NCBI GenBank assembly: GCA_964019335.1
Contig: OZ025665.1
Span: forward strand, 310,001 to 374,000
Origin: Diplonema japonicum
Lineage: Eukaryota > Euglenozoa > Diplonemea > Diplonemida > Diplonemidae
DNA: 64,000 bases
Reading direction: 5' to 3'
The translations under genes and the position numbers were made by a program. How positions within the stretch are numbered: position 1 is the stretch's first letter; every line of letters begins with the position of its first letter. The notes beneath the pieces were generated by a model. That model made no database searches. It saw nothing but the letters and a program-made list of their open reading frames with translations, and was not told where the DNA came from. Below, in pieces: positions 1 through 9,669 of the stretch.

Positions 1-1
1 G

Positions 2-1118
2 GTGGGCCTGCGGCTCCCGGCGGCATCCGTCCATGCGGTACTCCGGGCCTCGGGCGACGGCTGCATGGTCAGGACGACCGAGCGGCGCGGGGGGTACACC
101 TACGTGCCCATCGTAGCGGAGGGGAGGGCGGAGGCCTTCCAGCTGGCGAAGGCACTGGGCGGGTTGTCCCTGGGGGTGGCCCATCGCAAGGGTTGGACCG
201 TGAGGTGCCTGCCGGAGACGGAGCAGCGTCTGAGGGAGGCCCTCGCCAAGCAGAGGACAAAGCGACGGTACCTGCTCACCGGAGCCCCGCTGTCTGTTAC
301 CAGGGCAGCCTTCGACGGGATGATGGACCACATCGGTTGGAAGCCGTCGTCCATCATCCGACGCTCTGACACGGCGTTCCAGGGCACGAGGCAACTCGTG
401 TTCTTCATCGTCGCCGACGCCCCGCCCCCCAAGGCCAGGACATGGCTCTTCGGCTCTCGTCTCGTTCGACTGCACGACGCGGAGGACCACCCGAGCGTCA
501 CGCTCCCGCCCCGCACCAACAAGAAGGCTCCACCCGCGGCTCGGACGCCGGTTGCGGCAACCACGGCCCAGACGCCGACGCCGGCCCCTGGCCCCACGGT
601 GCAGTCCACAGGGCTGCCGAGCACCAATCCGGTCATCTCCACCGAGCTCTGTTGCCCCTCCGCCACTTGGCACTGTGACTCCGGTCTCCTCTGCGGCTTC
701 CCCGACCACGACAACTCCCCGTGACTCCCAGAAGAAGAATCCCGCACCGGAACCTGAGGTCCCGGCGCTCCTCGCGCTGATCCAGTCGATGCAGGCGACC
801 ATCGACGGTCTGCAGGCGACGGTCCGCGACCTCCAGGAGAAGATGGCAGCGTCACTTGGCGCGCCGGCGTCATCTGCAGACGGAGCTGGGCGGACGGCAG
901 TTGCTGGGAAGGGCAAGGGCGGCAAGGCTGGGTCCAAGGCAGGGACGAAGGGGCACCAGGCGCAGGGCGTAAGCACGCCAGGCCCCTACCCGACATCGAC
1001 GGAGCAAGGGGGCGGAAGGGGACGCGCCCAGTCGCTGGCTGGCGACTCTGCTTCCCCCAACGGGGCCGGCCGTGGACGGGCAGCCTCTGTGGGCCCGGCC
1101 CCCGCCCCTGCCAATTGA
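2..1118 (+). pseudogene. Retrotransposon ORF1, partial, frame-disrupted
   Basis: Two overlapping plus frames make up this region. The first (2-724) encodes about 200 ordinary-looking residues, then a Pro/Thr/Ala-rich stretch that degenerates into an unlikely Cys/Trp/His tail. The second frame (from about 640 to 1118) continues a Pro/Thr-rich segment, then a predicted coiled coil (heptads of Leu/Ile/Met around 770-850) and a Gly/Lys-rich basic C-terminus. The simplest reading is one ORF1 protein interrupted by a one-base frame change near 640-660. A coiled coil plus a basic tail fits the RNA-binding, multimerising role of LINE ORF1 proteins. The start lies before the window. No zinc knuckle is visible. 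A programmed frameshift cannot be excluded, but no slippery site is obvious. Confidence 0.6.
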
Positions 1119-1259
1119 AGGGGTCCCGCTGAGCAGGGGGGGCGTCAGATCGACGACCACGCCCCCTCTCCTGGTCTCCCGCGCATACAGCCGAGGAGAC
1201 ACCTTCCACATCACTTGTACGACGTCCTCCCTTCCTTGATCCCTTCCTTACTTGAACGG

Positions 1260-4200
1260 ATGTCGGCCAGGGACCTGCTGGGGCTGCTTGGGCTGGTTGA
1301 GACGAACCCCGGTCCACCTAAGAAGCTCCCACCCCCGAAGCCGAAGGGACTCAGGGTCCTGTCCTGGAACTGCAACGGTCTTGCCGCCAAGTGGTCAACC
1401 GTGTCCTACCACGCTGTCCTACTGACGCTGGATATCATTATGATCCAGGAGACACACCTTAGGGAGGGGCATGAGACACCATACCTGCCTGGATACACGT
1501 CCTACAGGAGGGACCGCACAACACCGGTGACGGACGGCTCTGCGACGAGAGGCGGTGGTGTCATCACGTATGTCCGTGACTGCCTTGCCTCGGAGGAAGC
1601 TCCTTTCGTACTCCCTGAAGGTGACAGTGTCACCGAGCGATTAGACGTGAGGATCTCCTGTGTGAAGCGCGTCCCGGTCACCCTCTCCAACGTGTACCTC
1701 ACGCCTGTGAGTATAAGCAGAGGGACAAGGGACCCCGAGTACCTACGGCCGGGCAGCCTACCTGTGGGGAAGAACACGATCGTTGCTGGCGACTTCAACG
1801 CACACCACAGCTCTTGGGATGCCAAGGTGACAACGCCCAACGAAAGGGGGAACGTGGTCAGGGACTGGCTTGACACCCACGGCTACACGGTCTACAACAA
1901 CCGTGACGAGCCGACGCGGGACTCACCGCCATGCGTTCTGGACCTGGTGGTGGGACGTTGTGCGGAACTGGAGCCGAGGACGTTGGGGACGTGGGGCTCT
2001 GATCACAGCCCGGTTTCCTTCCGCCTGCCGCTTGAGGACGCCTACTGCTCGGAGCGACCCTGCCCTACCTGGAACTTCAAAAAGGCCAGGTGGGACGACT
2101 TCACCGCGGCCGCCGCTGCCCTTCTGACCAAGATCGACACGAAGGCCCACATTGACTCCTTCACGAAGGAGGTAACAGAGGCTCTTCTGCATGCAGCTGT
2201 TCCGCTTTGCGGAGTGCGACGAGGCCCGACCCCCTGGTGGACGGCCGAACTCGAAGACGCCTTCGAAGAACGGAACGCCCTGCGGGATCGCTTCCTCAAG
2301 TCGGCTGAGACTGAGGACGACAGCGTGGCGGCGGTCTACAAGGCGAAGGTCAAGGAGGTAAACCAACTCATGACCGAGTCGAAGCGCGCGGCCTGGGGTG
2401 AGATGGCGGCTGACCTCAGTCGGAGCAAGGACCTCGGGTCTGCGTTTAGGGCGGTGAAGAAGCTGGACGGCAGACACCGCAGACCGCACCTTCCCATTCT
2501 CGAGGGGAGGTTCGTGACGGACAAGGCGAAAGCCGACCGCCTGGGGGCTCACTTCGGCAAGCTCTACGGCCAGGGTGGTGATGGGGACGCGGTGGACGTA
2601 GCTCCTTCGACGAACGTGCTTGGGTGCCACGCCTTTACGGTGTATGATCTCACCCGCGGTCTGGGAAGGATGAAGACACGCAGTGCAGCGGGTGATGATG
2701 GCATCTTCGCGGAGATGCTTCTCCACCTCGACCAACCCTCGCTCGGGGTTCTACTTCTGCTCCTCAATCGCTCATGGCAGGCGGGGATCGTGCCGGGTGC
2801 CTGGAAGAAGGGGGTGATTGTTCCAGTGGCGAAGGCAGGGAAGGACGCCACGTTGCTTGCATCGTACCGTCCCATATGTCTCACTAGCTGTCTTTGTAAG
2901 CTGCTTGAGAGGATGATAGAGGAGAGGCTTACCTTTCTCCTAGACTCTAGCGCGTCGGGCGTTGAGGGTCTCCACGACAGCCAGGCTGGCTTCAGGAGGG
3001 GCCGCTCCACGGAGGAGCAGGTGGCGTCCCTGACCGGGTGCCTGTCGAGGAACAAAGACAGTCGGCGTCTGTCGGCTGCCCTGCTGTTTGACTTCTCATC
3101 TGCGTTTGACCTGGTTCAGCACGAAGCTCTCTTGGGCATGATGCGGAGGAAAGGGATCCCTGAGCCCTTCGTCGAATGGACGCGCTCCTTCCTCTGCGGT
3201 CGTACGGCGGCGGTCACGGTGGGTCGTTCGCGAGGGTCGACGACGAAGGTGAGGAGAGGGGTGCCCCAAGGGTCTGTGCTGGGACCCGTCCTTTACACCA
3301 TCTACGTCGACGAGCTAGCCAGGTTGCTGGTTGGGATGGCGGACCTGTCGGTTCTTTATGCCGACGATGTTGCGGTGGTGGTCTCAGCCGGGCAGGGCGA
3401 CCTGGCTGGTCTTGAGCGAGGGGCCCAGGCTGTGATGGACGCGGTTGAGGGCTGGTGTGGGAGACGGGGCATGCTGCTGAGCTCCAGCAAGTCGCAGGCA
3501 GTGTGCGTTCCCTATCAGAAGCGGCTTAATGTCTACTTCTCTTCGTCGCGTGTCCCGCTTTGCCCGGGGGCCTTCCAGGACCCTGTCCTTAATCTTGGGG
3601 TTGGGGCCTGTGGGACCTTGTCTGGCGTCCGTGAGCTGTCTGGCTTTCGGGTCGTGGAGGCGGGTGGCAAACGGTCCTTCGACATTCCCGCCGCCATCCG
3701 GAGGTCCGACATTGGTTACATGGCGGCTCGCCCCTTGCCTCTGTGTGGGTCGGCGAAGTATCTTGGGGTCACTGTAGACTCTGGGCTCACGTTTGACGAG
3801 CATGCGGGGGATGTCCTGAGGCGCGCTGACAAGAGGCTGAGGGTACTAAGGCTCCTGTCGGGCACGACCTGGGGGTGCAAGAAGGCCACGCTCCGATCTC
3901 TGTACCTCACGTACGTTCTCCCGCTACTCCGGTACTGCATGGGTGTTTACTTTGCCAGGCTCAGGGACAGCAGGGTGGAGGAGCTTGTTGGGCTCCACCA
4001 GAGAGCGGCGGTGCTGATCTCGGGTTGTTGGCACGGCTCGGGCACGGCGAAGGTTGTTGCTGAGGCAGGTCTGCTACCCCTCCGACAGATGGCTGAGGGA
4101 GCTGCGGCGGTGTTGACGGCGAAGTCGTTCTGCTGGAGGACCTCCCCGGTTCACCGCGAGGTCCTTGAGCAGAAGCGGATGGCTGCGTGCGGGTATCCTT

Positions 4201-4373
4201 GCGCTACGACGCTGCGGACTGCAGGGGTGGACGACGCAGGAAGGCTTCAGGAAGTACGACACCTTCGAGCTACTGACTGCCTCGCCCAAAGTAGCACCGT
4301 GGCACGCGTTCCTGGTGGAGTTCAGAACTGCCCTTCCCGGCAGGGTCACGCGTTCGTCGCCGGACGTGGATAA
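1260..4373 (+). CDS. Retrotransposon ORF2: APE endonuclease and reverse transcriptase
   Basis: The first ATG in this frame is at 1260; the frame is open upstream to about 1120. The endonuclease keeps the family signature: WNCNG (residues 36-40), QET with the metal-binding Glu near 64, GDFNAHH near 180 and SDH near 250. The reverse transcriptase shows the conserved blocks, including FDFSSAFD, VPQGSVLGPVL and catalytic YADD (residues 700-703, about 3357-3368). Together they nick target DNA and copy the element RNA from the nick. The frame breaks before RNase H: after about 4190 the natural protein continues one frame over. Everything up to that point is intact, so the damage is recent or a sequencing error. 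Confidence 0.92.
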   Translation: MSARDLLGLLGLVETNPGPPKKLPPPKPKGLRVLSWNCNGLAAKWSTVSYHAVLLTLDIIMIQETHLREGHETPYLPGYTSYRRDRTTPVTDGSATRGGGVITYVRDCLASEEAPFVLPEGDSVTERLDVRISCVKRVPVTLSNVYLTPVSISRGTRDPEYLRPGSLPVGKNTIVAGDFNAHHSSWDAKVTTPNERGNVVRDWLDTHGYTVYNNRDEPTRDSPPCVLDLVVGRCAELEPRTLGTWGSDHSPVSFRLPLEDAYCSERPCPTWNFKKARWDDFTAAAAALLTKIDTKAHIDSFTKEVTEALLHAAVPLCGVRRGPTPWWTAELEDAFEERNALRDRFLKSAETEDDSVAAVYKAKVKEVNQLMTESKRAAWGEMAADLSRSKDLGSAFRAVKKLDGRHRRPHLPILEGRFVTDKAKADRLGAHFGKLYGQGGDGDAVDVAPSTNVLGCHAFTVYDLTRGLGRMKTRSAAGDDGIFAEMLLHLDQPSLGVLLLLLNRSWQAGIVPGAWKKGVIVPVAKAGKDATLLASYRPICLTSCLCKLLERMIEERLTFLLDSSASGVEGLHDSQAGFRRGRSTEEQVASLTGCLSRNKDSRRLSAALLFDFSSAFDLVQHEALLGMMRRKGIPEPFVEWTRSFLCGRTAAVTVGRSRGSTTKVRRGVPQGSVLGPVLYTIYVDELARLLVGMADLSVLYADDVAVVVSAGQGDLAGLERGAQAVMDAVEGWCGRRGMLLSSSKSQAVCVPYQKRLNVYFSSSRVPLCPGAFQDPVLNLGVGACGTLSGVRELSGFRVVEAGGKRSFDIPAAIRRSDIGYMAARPLPLCGSAKYLGVTVDSGLTFDEHAGDVLRRADKRLRVLRLLSGTTWGCKKATLRSLYLTYVLPLLRYCMGVYFARLRDSRVEELVGLHQRAAVLISGCWHGSGTAKVVAEAGLLPLRQMAEGAAAVLTAKSFCWRTSPVHREVLEQKRMAACGYPCATTLRTAGVDDAGRLQEVRHLRATDCLAQSSTVARVPGGVQNCPSRQGHAFVAGRG
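1293..1316 (+). other. 2A-like ribosome-skipping motif at the start of ORF2
   Basis: From the first ATG of ORF2 (1260) residues 12-19 read LVETNPGP. This matches the conserved core ExNPGP of 2A peptides, in which the ribosome fails to form the Gly-Pro bond; the bond here would fall between 1313 and 1314. The usual Asp two residues before Glu is Leu here, so activity may be reduced. A 2A at the N-terminus of the endonuclease-RT polyprotein is known in trypanosome L1Tc. A cut would release an 18-residue leader and leave the endonuclease starting at Pro. Confidence 0.7.
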
Positions 4374-5397
4374 GCGGAAGGCGGCCGTGGAGGCTCTGGC
4401 TGCCCTTCCACCGGGTATCCATGCCTATACGGATGGTTCTGTCGTACGGGACCGCCAGAGGTGGAGGGGCGGTGCCGGGGTCTTCTTGCAGCTCCCCCGC
4501 CCCCACGAACCCGTGTCCGAGAGCTTCGGCGTCAGCAATTTCTGCTCTTCCTTTCGGGCGGAGGGTCTGGCTGTCAAGGTGGCTCTGGACATGGTGGCCG
4601 CGCTCCGGAGCGAGCACACCACGTTGGCAGACAGCCGGCTGTCGATCTGTACCGACTCGCTCTCTCTCCTTGATCAGCTGAGGGCAGGTCCTTCGCGGCA
4701 GAGGGAGAGGCTCGACCACGAGACCTGGGAACTGCTGGTGGCCGCGGCACGTGCACAAGGTGCACCAGTAATTCTCCAGTTTGTGCCGTCCCACTGCGGG
4801 GTTCCTGGCAACGAGGCGGCAGACAGGCTGGCCGGGGAGGGCACGAAGCGCGAGCTGACTCGCCCCTCTCTCGACTACAGATCGGTCAGGGCCCTGGTCC
4901 GTCGCCAGATTCAGCAGAGGTCTGCGGTCATTGTCGGGGAGGTGGCCCCGAGGTACGCGAGGGCCACGGGGCTCCGAGCGGCGTGCTTCCCCCAGTCCCT
5001 CCCCAGGCTAGCGGAGACGGTCATCTCGCGGCTGAGGGTAGGGCACTCCGCTCTCTTCTTCGGCTTCCTGCAGGCGGCTGGACCGAACAGGAAGAAGGCT
5101 GAGCTCAGCTGTCCAGCGTGTGGAGCTCGGATGTCCAGGGAGCACGTTGTTGGGGGGTGCGCTGTGGTTGGACGGGGTTCGCTCGACGCTCCCAATGGAC
5201 GCCCCTCGCTGGTGGAGTGCCTGTCAAAACGCGTGACGCAGGTATTCACCCTCATCGCCGACTCTGGCTTGCTTGACTGGACCAGATCCGGGGTCTTCAC
5301 GTCGCCGTCTGCGGCAACGGCAGGTACCGCTGCCCCTTCGTTCATCCCGCCGGCTGTCTCCCTTGACGCCGGCCCTGCGGCCCCCGTGTTGCGCTGA
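4165..5397 (+). CDS. Retrotransposon ORF2 C-terminal part: RNase H domain and Cys/His motif
   Basis: This frame continues ORF2 after a one-base shift; no separate start is implied. It shows an RNase HI fold with the catalytic series: AYTDGS (Asp), FRAEGLAV (Glu), CTDSLSLL (Asp) and NEAADRLA (final Asp, preceded by VPSHCGVPG). It would remove template RNA during second-strand synthesis. Farther on, CPACGARMSREHVVGGC gives a C-x2-C-x7-H-x4-C motif like those at the end of ingi/L1Tc-type elements. The stop is TGA at 5395-5397, followed by a 119-base pyrimidine-rich 3' UTR and the A36 tail. Confidence 0.88.
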   Translation: MSRSGWLRAGILALRRCGLQGWTTQEGFRKYDTFELLTASPKVAPWHAFLVEFRTALPGRVTRSSPDVDKRKAAVEALAALPPGIHAYTDGSVVRDRQRWRGGAGVFLQLPRPHEPVSESFGVSNFCSSFRAEGLAVKVALDMVAALRSEHTTLADSRLSICTDSLSLLDQLRAGPSRQRERLDHETWELLVAAARAQGAPVILQFVPSHCGVPGNEAADRLAGEGTKRELTRPSLDYRSVRALVRRQIQQRSAVIVGEVAPRYARATGLRAACFPQSLPRLAETVISRLRVGHSALFFGFLQAAGPNRKKAELSCPACGARMSREHVVGGCAVVGRGSLDAPNGRPSLVECLSKRVTQVFTLIADSGLLDWTRSGVFTSPSAATAGTAAPSFIPPAVSLDAGPAAPVLR

Positions 5398-5516
5398 AGT
5401 GAGTAGGGTGAGATCAACATTTCAATTCTTTTAGTGCTTACGTTCCCTTCCCCTCTCTTCCACTCCCTCTCATCCTTTTCTTTATCATCATCCGGCACCG
5501 CAATCGCAGGACGTAG

Positions 5517-5552
<36 letters not shown>
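5517..5552 (+). repeat. Poly(A) tail of the retrotransposon (36 A)
   Basis: An uninterrupted run of 36 A directly follows the short 3' UTR of the RNase H frame. It marks the 3' end of the inserted copy. Confidence 0.85.
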
Positions 5553-5554
<2 letters not shown>

Positions 5555-6060
5555 AACAGAAAAAAGTGAACCAAAAAGTACTAGTGAACCCTCTCCCCCT
5601 CCCCCAGTGTTTCCCATTATTACCCTGTCGTGCACCCCAACTTCTGTCTTCACCTTTCCCCGCCCCTTCACACACATCCCCCCGTATCATTTTCCTTTGT
5701 TTTGATTTTCTAAGGCTCCGCCGCCCAACAAAGCTGGCTGAAGGGGATGCCTCCGTGCCAGTGTGCCGCTCGTGAGGGCGAGCACGGACGAGGTACCCCA
5801 CTCCTCAAAAACCCGGAGGTTCGCCCGAAGGGTGCTGGCTTGGGAAGCGGGCTGGAGAGCTGCCGGGGTCACGGAGGTGGGCGAAGTCGCGAACACTGGA
5901 GCCCACGAACCGGCCCCACCTCCGTCCTCGGTACGTATGGATATTTTAGCGGAAGTTTCAAGGTTATCTCATTCCTTTCCCCCTTTCGTTAGATACAGGG
6001 AGACCCTTGGTCCACCTGTTCTGTCCCCCCCCCAGCCTTTGCTTCGCATGTCAGTGGTTC
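5553..6060. other. Intergenic; GC-rich island of unknown nature at about 5700-5935
   Basis: The stretch between the retrotransposon tail and the tRNA holds no convincing gene. The island at 5700-5935 is GC-rich like the retrotransposon and unlike the A/T-rich spacers of the gene cluster. A short plus frame through it (about 5763-5935) has a protein-like composition but no recognisable motif. It may be a remnant of another element. Confidence 0.4.
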
Positions 6061-6090
6061 ATTTATTATTATTATTATTATTATTATTAA
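6061..6090. repeat. ATT/TTA microsatellite
   Basis: About nine TTA units in a row, ending in a short A run just before the tRNA gene. Confidence 0.9.
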
Positions 6091-6103
6091 AAAAAATTGC
6101 AAT

Positions 6104-6185
6104 GCGGACGTATCCAAGTGGTTACGGAGGTGCACTCGAAATGCATTGGGCTCTGCCCGCGCAGGTTCAAATCCTGCCGTCCGCG
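6104..6185 (+). tRNA. tRNA-Ser (CGA anticodon)
   Basis: An 82-base cloverleaf. The acceptor arm pairs GCGGACG (6104-6110) with CGTCCGC (6178-6184), discriminator G6185. The D arm starts after TA at 6111-6112. The anticodon stem encloses the loop CTCGAAA, with CGA at 6137-6139. A class II variable arm lies between the anticodon stem and the T arm; the T stem is GCAGG/CCTGC around TTCAAAT (6161-6177). CGA plus a long variable arm means serine, reading UCG. It has no intron. It lies between the retrotransposon and the 3' end of the minus-strand cluster, a position typical for tRNA genes bordering unidirectional clusters. Confidence 0.95.
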
Positions 6186-6307
6186 AGACTTTTAACCACA
6201 CGAAAAAAGAATTTCACAATGATAGGACCACCAAAAAAAGGAGAAAGAAAAGAATACAGAATCTGTAGAAACAGACATCACAAAAATGCTCTAGAAAGAA
6301 GCATTAT

Positions 6308-8465
6308 TTAAGGAAGGAAGTCATAAATATTGCGTGGCGGCAGGATCGGGTATTCTTCAAGAAGGCTCAAGAACCTCTTCGAGAGGTTGGTCGAACCGTA
6401 TTTCTTGATATAGGTCTGTATCTCTTCTTGAGCAGTTTTTAGGTCTCCGTTTTGATAGTATGAGAACAATTGCGTCCAGTGCTGGAGCTGCTGTTCGTTT
6501 TTGTTGCTGACTGTTTTTCCCGACAGCTCGAACAAGACGGCACCGTCCTTCGAGCCACCCATCATGAGTGTCACGACGTCGACCGCACGGACTGTGAAGT
6601 TCGGTTCTCCTGCCACTGCCTCTGCTGTGGCTGCATCGATCAAGCATCCGAGTCCGTAGTACCGAGCCAGCTTATCCATATGACGGCACAGCGGTAGGCA
6701 CTTCCCCAAGAATACAAATTTCTTCAACGTTGGGATGCCCACATTCCCGGCCACAAGGGCTTCTGTTACGATCCCCATGCTGGGTTTCCCGCCTTCTGAC
6801 TTCAGCTCAGCTATGTCCAAGGCTGCTTTGCACGCGCTCTCCTCACACCTCCCCGACTTCTCGACAAGGTTCCAACATATTGTGATATAGTCAGAAGTTA
6901 CATCCATGATGACCCCGCCTTGCTCTTCTGCGATCTGGTCGATGGCCGAGATGTAGATGTTCATTGCCGTCTCGAGCGTCTTTTGCTTTACAGGCACCTC
7001 TTCTTGTGGCGCCACCAAGTTCAACTGCCCTAGGTTGCAGATCAGAATCGTAACATCTTTCAACGCTTTCATATCCAGCTGCGTGTAAGGCTGCCCTTCC
7101 GCATTCTGAAACCTCTCCGCAAAAATGGTATCTGGAAGGAATTTACGCATTGCTCGTACTTTTGGGAGCGTGCCCATCAGCACCTTTTCTGCGGAAGGAA
7201 CGCCCTTCTGCTTCCCTTGAGGGATTTCGTTGTTCATGTGAACATGGAAAGTGTCGGTGTAATCTTGCATGCGCACTATGGATTTGCGTAGCTTTTCAAT
7301 TTCCTTAGCGGCGGCTCTCACTTGGTGCAGGCTGTTCTTGTAGCTCACGATGTTCCCCAAGTGGATGCACACCGCCCATACACACACCACAATTAAGATG
7401 CATAAGCATATCATTGTTGCCTCCAAGTCTGTCATCCTATCTGATGTCTCGTCGTCGATGGTAGGGTAGTAGGACCTCACGTCTGTATACGCAGCCTGTA
7501 CCTGCTGCCTGCATGATGTTACAATCTCGCTTGTGTTTTGGTGGTTTCTGCGGACCACGTTGCTGGCTGCTTCTAAGTACTTGTGGATGTTGTTCATGAT
7601 GGGGCTTTCCTCCAGAGGGTCGGTTTCTTTAAGCGCTTTTTGGGATGCATACACACGGTACATGGTGTCAGTCATTTTGAGAAATGACCTTGCATGGATT
7701 AGAGCCAACGTGCTGTCATGGGTGCCGGAAGTGTTTGCAGACCAGGCCACAGCAAGTTGGGCACGAGCAGCTGATGCCACTTTGAGAATGCTGCCGAACA
7801 TTGAAATGCGTAAAGTCTGGTACTCGTGCAGAATGGACGTTGTTTGCCTGCCCGCGAGAATGATGAGGTCGGTGCAGACTCGATCGTACTTTTCGATGGC
7901 CTTCTTCATGGACCCCGCGTCTGACCGTGACCCCAAGGAGCGGATCTCTTGAAGGTCAAGATGTTGCAGCACATTTGTGAACCTCCCCAAGTGCTTGATG
8001 TCGGAAGTGTCTTCACCGTTCCCCTTTGCGAAATGGTACTGCGCAAGGGACTTCACAGAAAGGTCCACTTGCTCGTTCGTCTTCTTAAGTTCCGACTGCA
8101 ACGCTGTTTCGTGCGACGTCATTTGTAGCTGTGTATTTTGGAGGAAGAAAAAAAAAAGAAAAAAAAAACTATACCAATATCAGTGACTTTTCTTCCTGTA
8201 GCTTTTCTACTACGTCGCTCGCTAAGCTTATGTACTGCGGTGCTATGTTATCTAGTTCTTTGAGGTCGCTCTGGTTCCTCTCCAGCAGCACCTGTTTTTG
8301 AAAAAGGTTATTTTTTTTGTTTTTTTCACATACCGCAGACATCACCAGAAGCATCAGCAACGCGGGGATGCTGACAAAGGCTGTCTTTGAATGCACTGAG
8401 AGACTGCAAGTACTGTAGCCCTCCTCCTGGTCAGGTTTCACAGAGATCATGTTATAGGACGTCAT
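6308..8465 (-). CDS. Two-TM receptor with degenerate class III nucleotide cyclase domain
   Basis: Three exons: 8334-8465, 8175-8291 and 6308-8128, giving 689 residues. Introns are 42 and 46 bases (GTATGT...CAG and GTATAG...CAG). The start follows a long pyrimidine tract and CAG two bases before ATG. A TM segment at about 28-47 and another at 321-342 bracket a helical sensor region of about 270 residues, somewhat like NIT domains. A short linker leads to a cyclase-fold domain at about 442-600. Key residues are changed: the first metal Asp is Asn in ILICNLGQL, and the catalytic Asn/Arg helix reads GKCLPLCRHMD, lacking both. The second metal Asp seems kept in VTSDYI. It is probably a non-catalytic or altered cyclase-like signalling protein of the plasma membrane. 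The 42-base intron is in frame and lacks stops. Confidence 0.75.
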
Positions 8466-8671
8466 CACTGCAGGGGCTTTGCCAGTTAGAAAAGAAAAAA
8501 AAAAGAGGAAAGTAAAAAAAAAGGGGGGGAGGTGAATGGAAAAAAAAAGAGAAAAAAAAAAAAAACGCCCCCCCCGGAAAATAGGGAGAGCAAGCCCCAA
8601 AGAAAGAATAAAAAAAAAGAGGAAAAAAAACCCAAACACTAGAAAAAAAAAGAAACAGTTTCGTTCCATTT

Positions 8672-8991
8672 CTACGCAAGAGACTTCACAACTTCCTCAA
8701 GCTCAGCGGGGAGGGGGACACCTGTTTTGTCGTGTTTAATAAGAAATTAAAAAAAAAAAAAAATAAAAAAATACCAGGTGCGAGTTCCATGGGGCCGCTC
8801 GCGGAGGAATCGCGAGCAGGGGCGTTCCTTGCCTGCATCTCTTTGTACCTCTTAGCGATAGTGAGGGCGTTCCTGTCCCACTCAACCTGGTTGTTGCTGT
8901 ACGCTGAGTTGCCCTTGAAGAAACCGCACACACCAGCGGAGAAGATAATTGCCTTGCTAAGGACAGCGAAGTTGTTGATAGCGAAAGTCAT
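8672..8991 (-). CDS. Small single-TM protein, 88 residues
   Basis: Two exons, 8775-8991 and 8672-8721, with a 53-base intron (GTATTT...CAG) that is largely T. The product has a hydrophobic segment at about residues 8-26 with small residues (SAGVCGFFKG), then a basic helical part and a short acidic end. Small proteins of this type are common as accessory subunits of mitochondrial respiratory or ATP synthase complexes (subunit e is one candidate), but no diagnostic motif allows a name. The stop TAG is about 200 bases upstream of the next gene's start on this strand, separated by long pyrimidine runs. Confidence 0.6.
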
Positions 8992-9253
8992 TTTTTTTTT
9001 ATTTCCTTCTTTTTTTATTCTCCTTTGTCACGAGAGTTCGTAATTAAATATACAGGAAAAAAAAAAAATGTGCATCAATAATCAAAGCAACGCAACATCA
9101 GGGGCTGTGAAGCAAGAACCAACTACTGGACTGGCGGCGGGGCCTACCAGTCACCCCTCGCGGGACTAAATATACAGAAGAATAAAAGAGGAAAAAAAAC
9201 AAAAAATGAAGGAAGAAAATAAACGGAACACTGCAACAGAAAGCGGCAGACAC

Positions 9254-9256
<3 letters not shown>

Positions 9257-9313
<57 letters not shown>
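9257..9313. repeat. A57 homopolymer
   Basis: A pure run of 57 A, close to the assembly gap. Such runs are unusually frequent in the spacers of this window and make assembly error likely here. Confidence 0.95.
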
Positions 9314-9316
<3 letters not shown>

Positions 9317-9410
9317 AGACATTTAAGATAAAAAAGAGAAGAATAGCTACCGGATTTGTATTTATATTGTTCAGTTTTAATAATGGTCTGGGGATTTAGT
9401 GTACTGTATT

Positions 9411-9610
9411 NNNNNNNNNNNNNNNNNNNNNNNNNNNNNNNNNNNNNNNNNNNNNNNNNNNNNNNNNNNNNNNNNNNNNNNNNNNNNNNNNNNNNNNNNN
9501 NNNNNNNNNNNNNNNNNNNNNNNNNNNNNNNNNNNNNNNNNNNNNNNNNNNNNNNNNNNNNNNNNNNNNNNNNNNNNNNNNNNNNNNNNNNNNNNNNNNN
9601 NNNNNNNNNN
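9411..9610. other. Assembly gap (200 N)
   Basis: Two hundred unresolved bases, a round number typical of scaffold joins, so the true distance is unknown. The sequence on the two sides differs in character: cluster-like before, mobile-element-like after. Confidence 0.99.
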
Positions 9611-9669
9611 GTTTCCTGCCAGCATAGCCGCCCCCCCCAGGACAGGCCCCACTAAAATCAAAGCCACGT

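Larger units (their letters stand above)
1..5552 (+). mobile_element. Non-LTR (LINE) retrotransposon, 5' truncated by window edge, frameshifted
   Basis: The block carries, in order, an ORF1-like region, an APE-type endonuclease, a reverse transcriptase with YADD, an RNase H, a Cys/His tail motif and a pure A36 tail at 5517-5552, which is the architecture of a target-primed LINE. Gene order and the 2A-like motif at the start of ORF2 recall the ingi/L1Tc group of trypanosomes, and CR1-like elements with 2A. It is GC-rich and on the plus strand, opposite to the 30-gene cluster that follows. At least two reading-frame changes (near 650 in ORF1 and near 4190-4255 in ORF2) suggest an inactive or mis-assembled copy. 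The 5' end lies outside the window, so no target-site duplication can be tested. Confidence 0.93.

Noticed and set aside
100-1317. 405-codon minus-strand frame opposite the retrotransposon
   Set aside because: It is the GC-rich antisense shadow of ORF1 and the ORF2 start; composition is Pro/Ser/Arg without motifs.
1923-2735. 270-codon minus-strand frame
   Set aside because: Lies wholly opposite the endonuclease-RT coding sequence; an antisense shadow.
6061-6090. CRISPR-like or satellite array
   Set aside because: A simple trinucleotide repeat without spacers.
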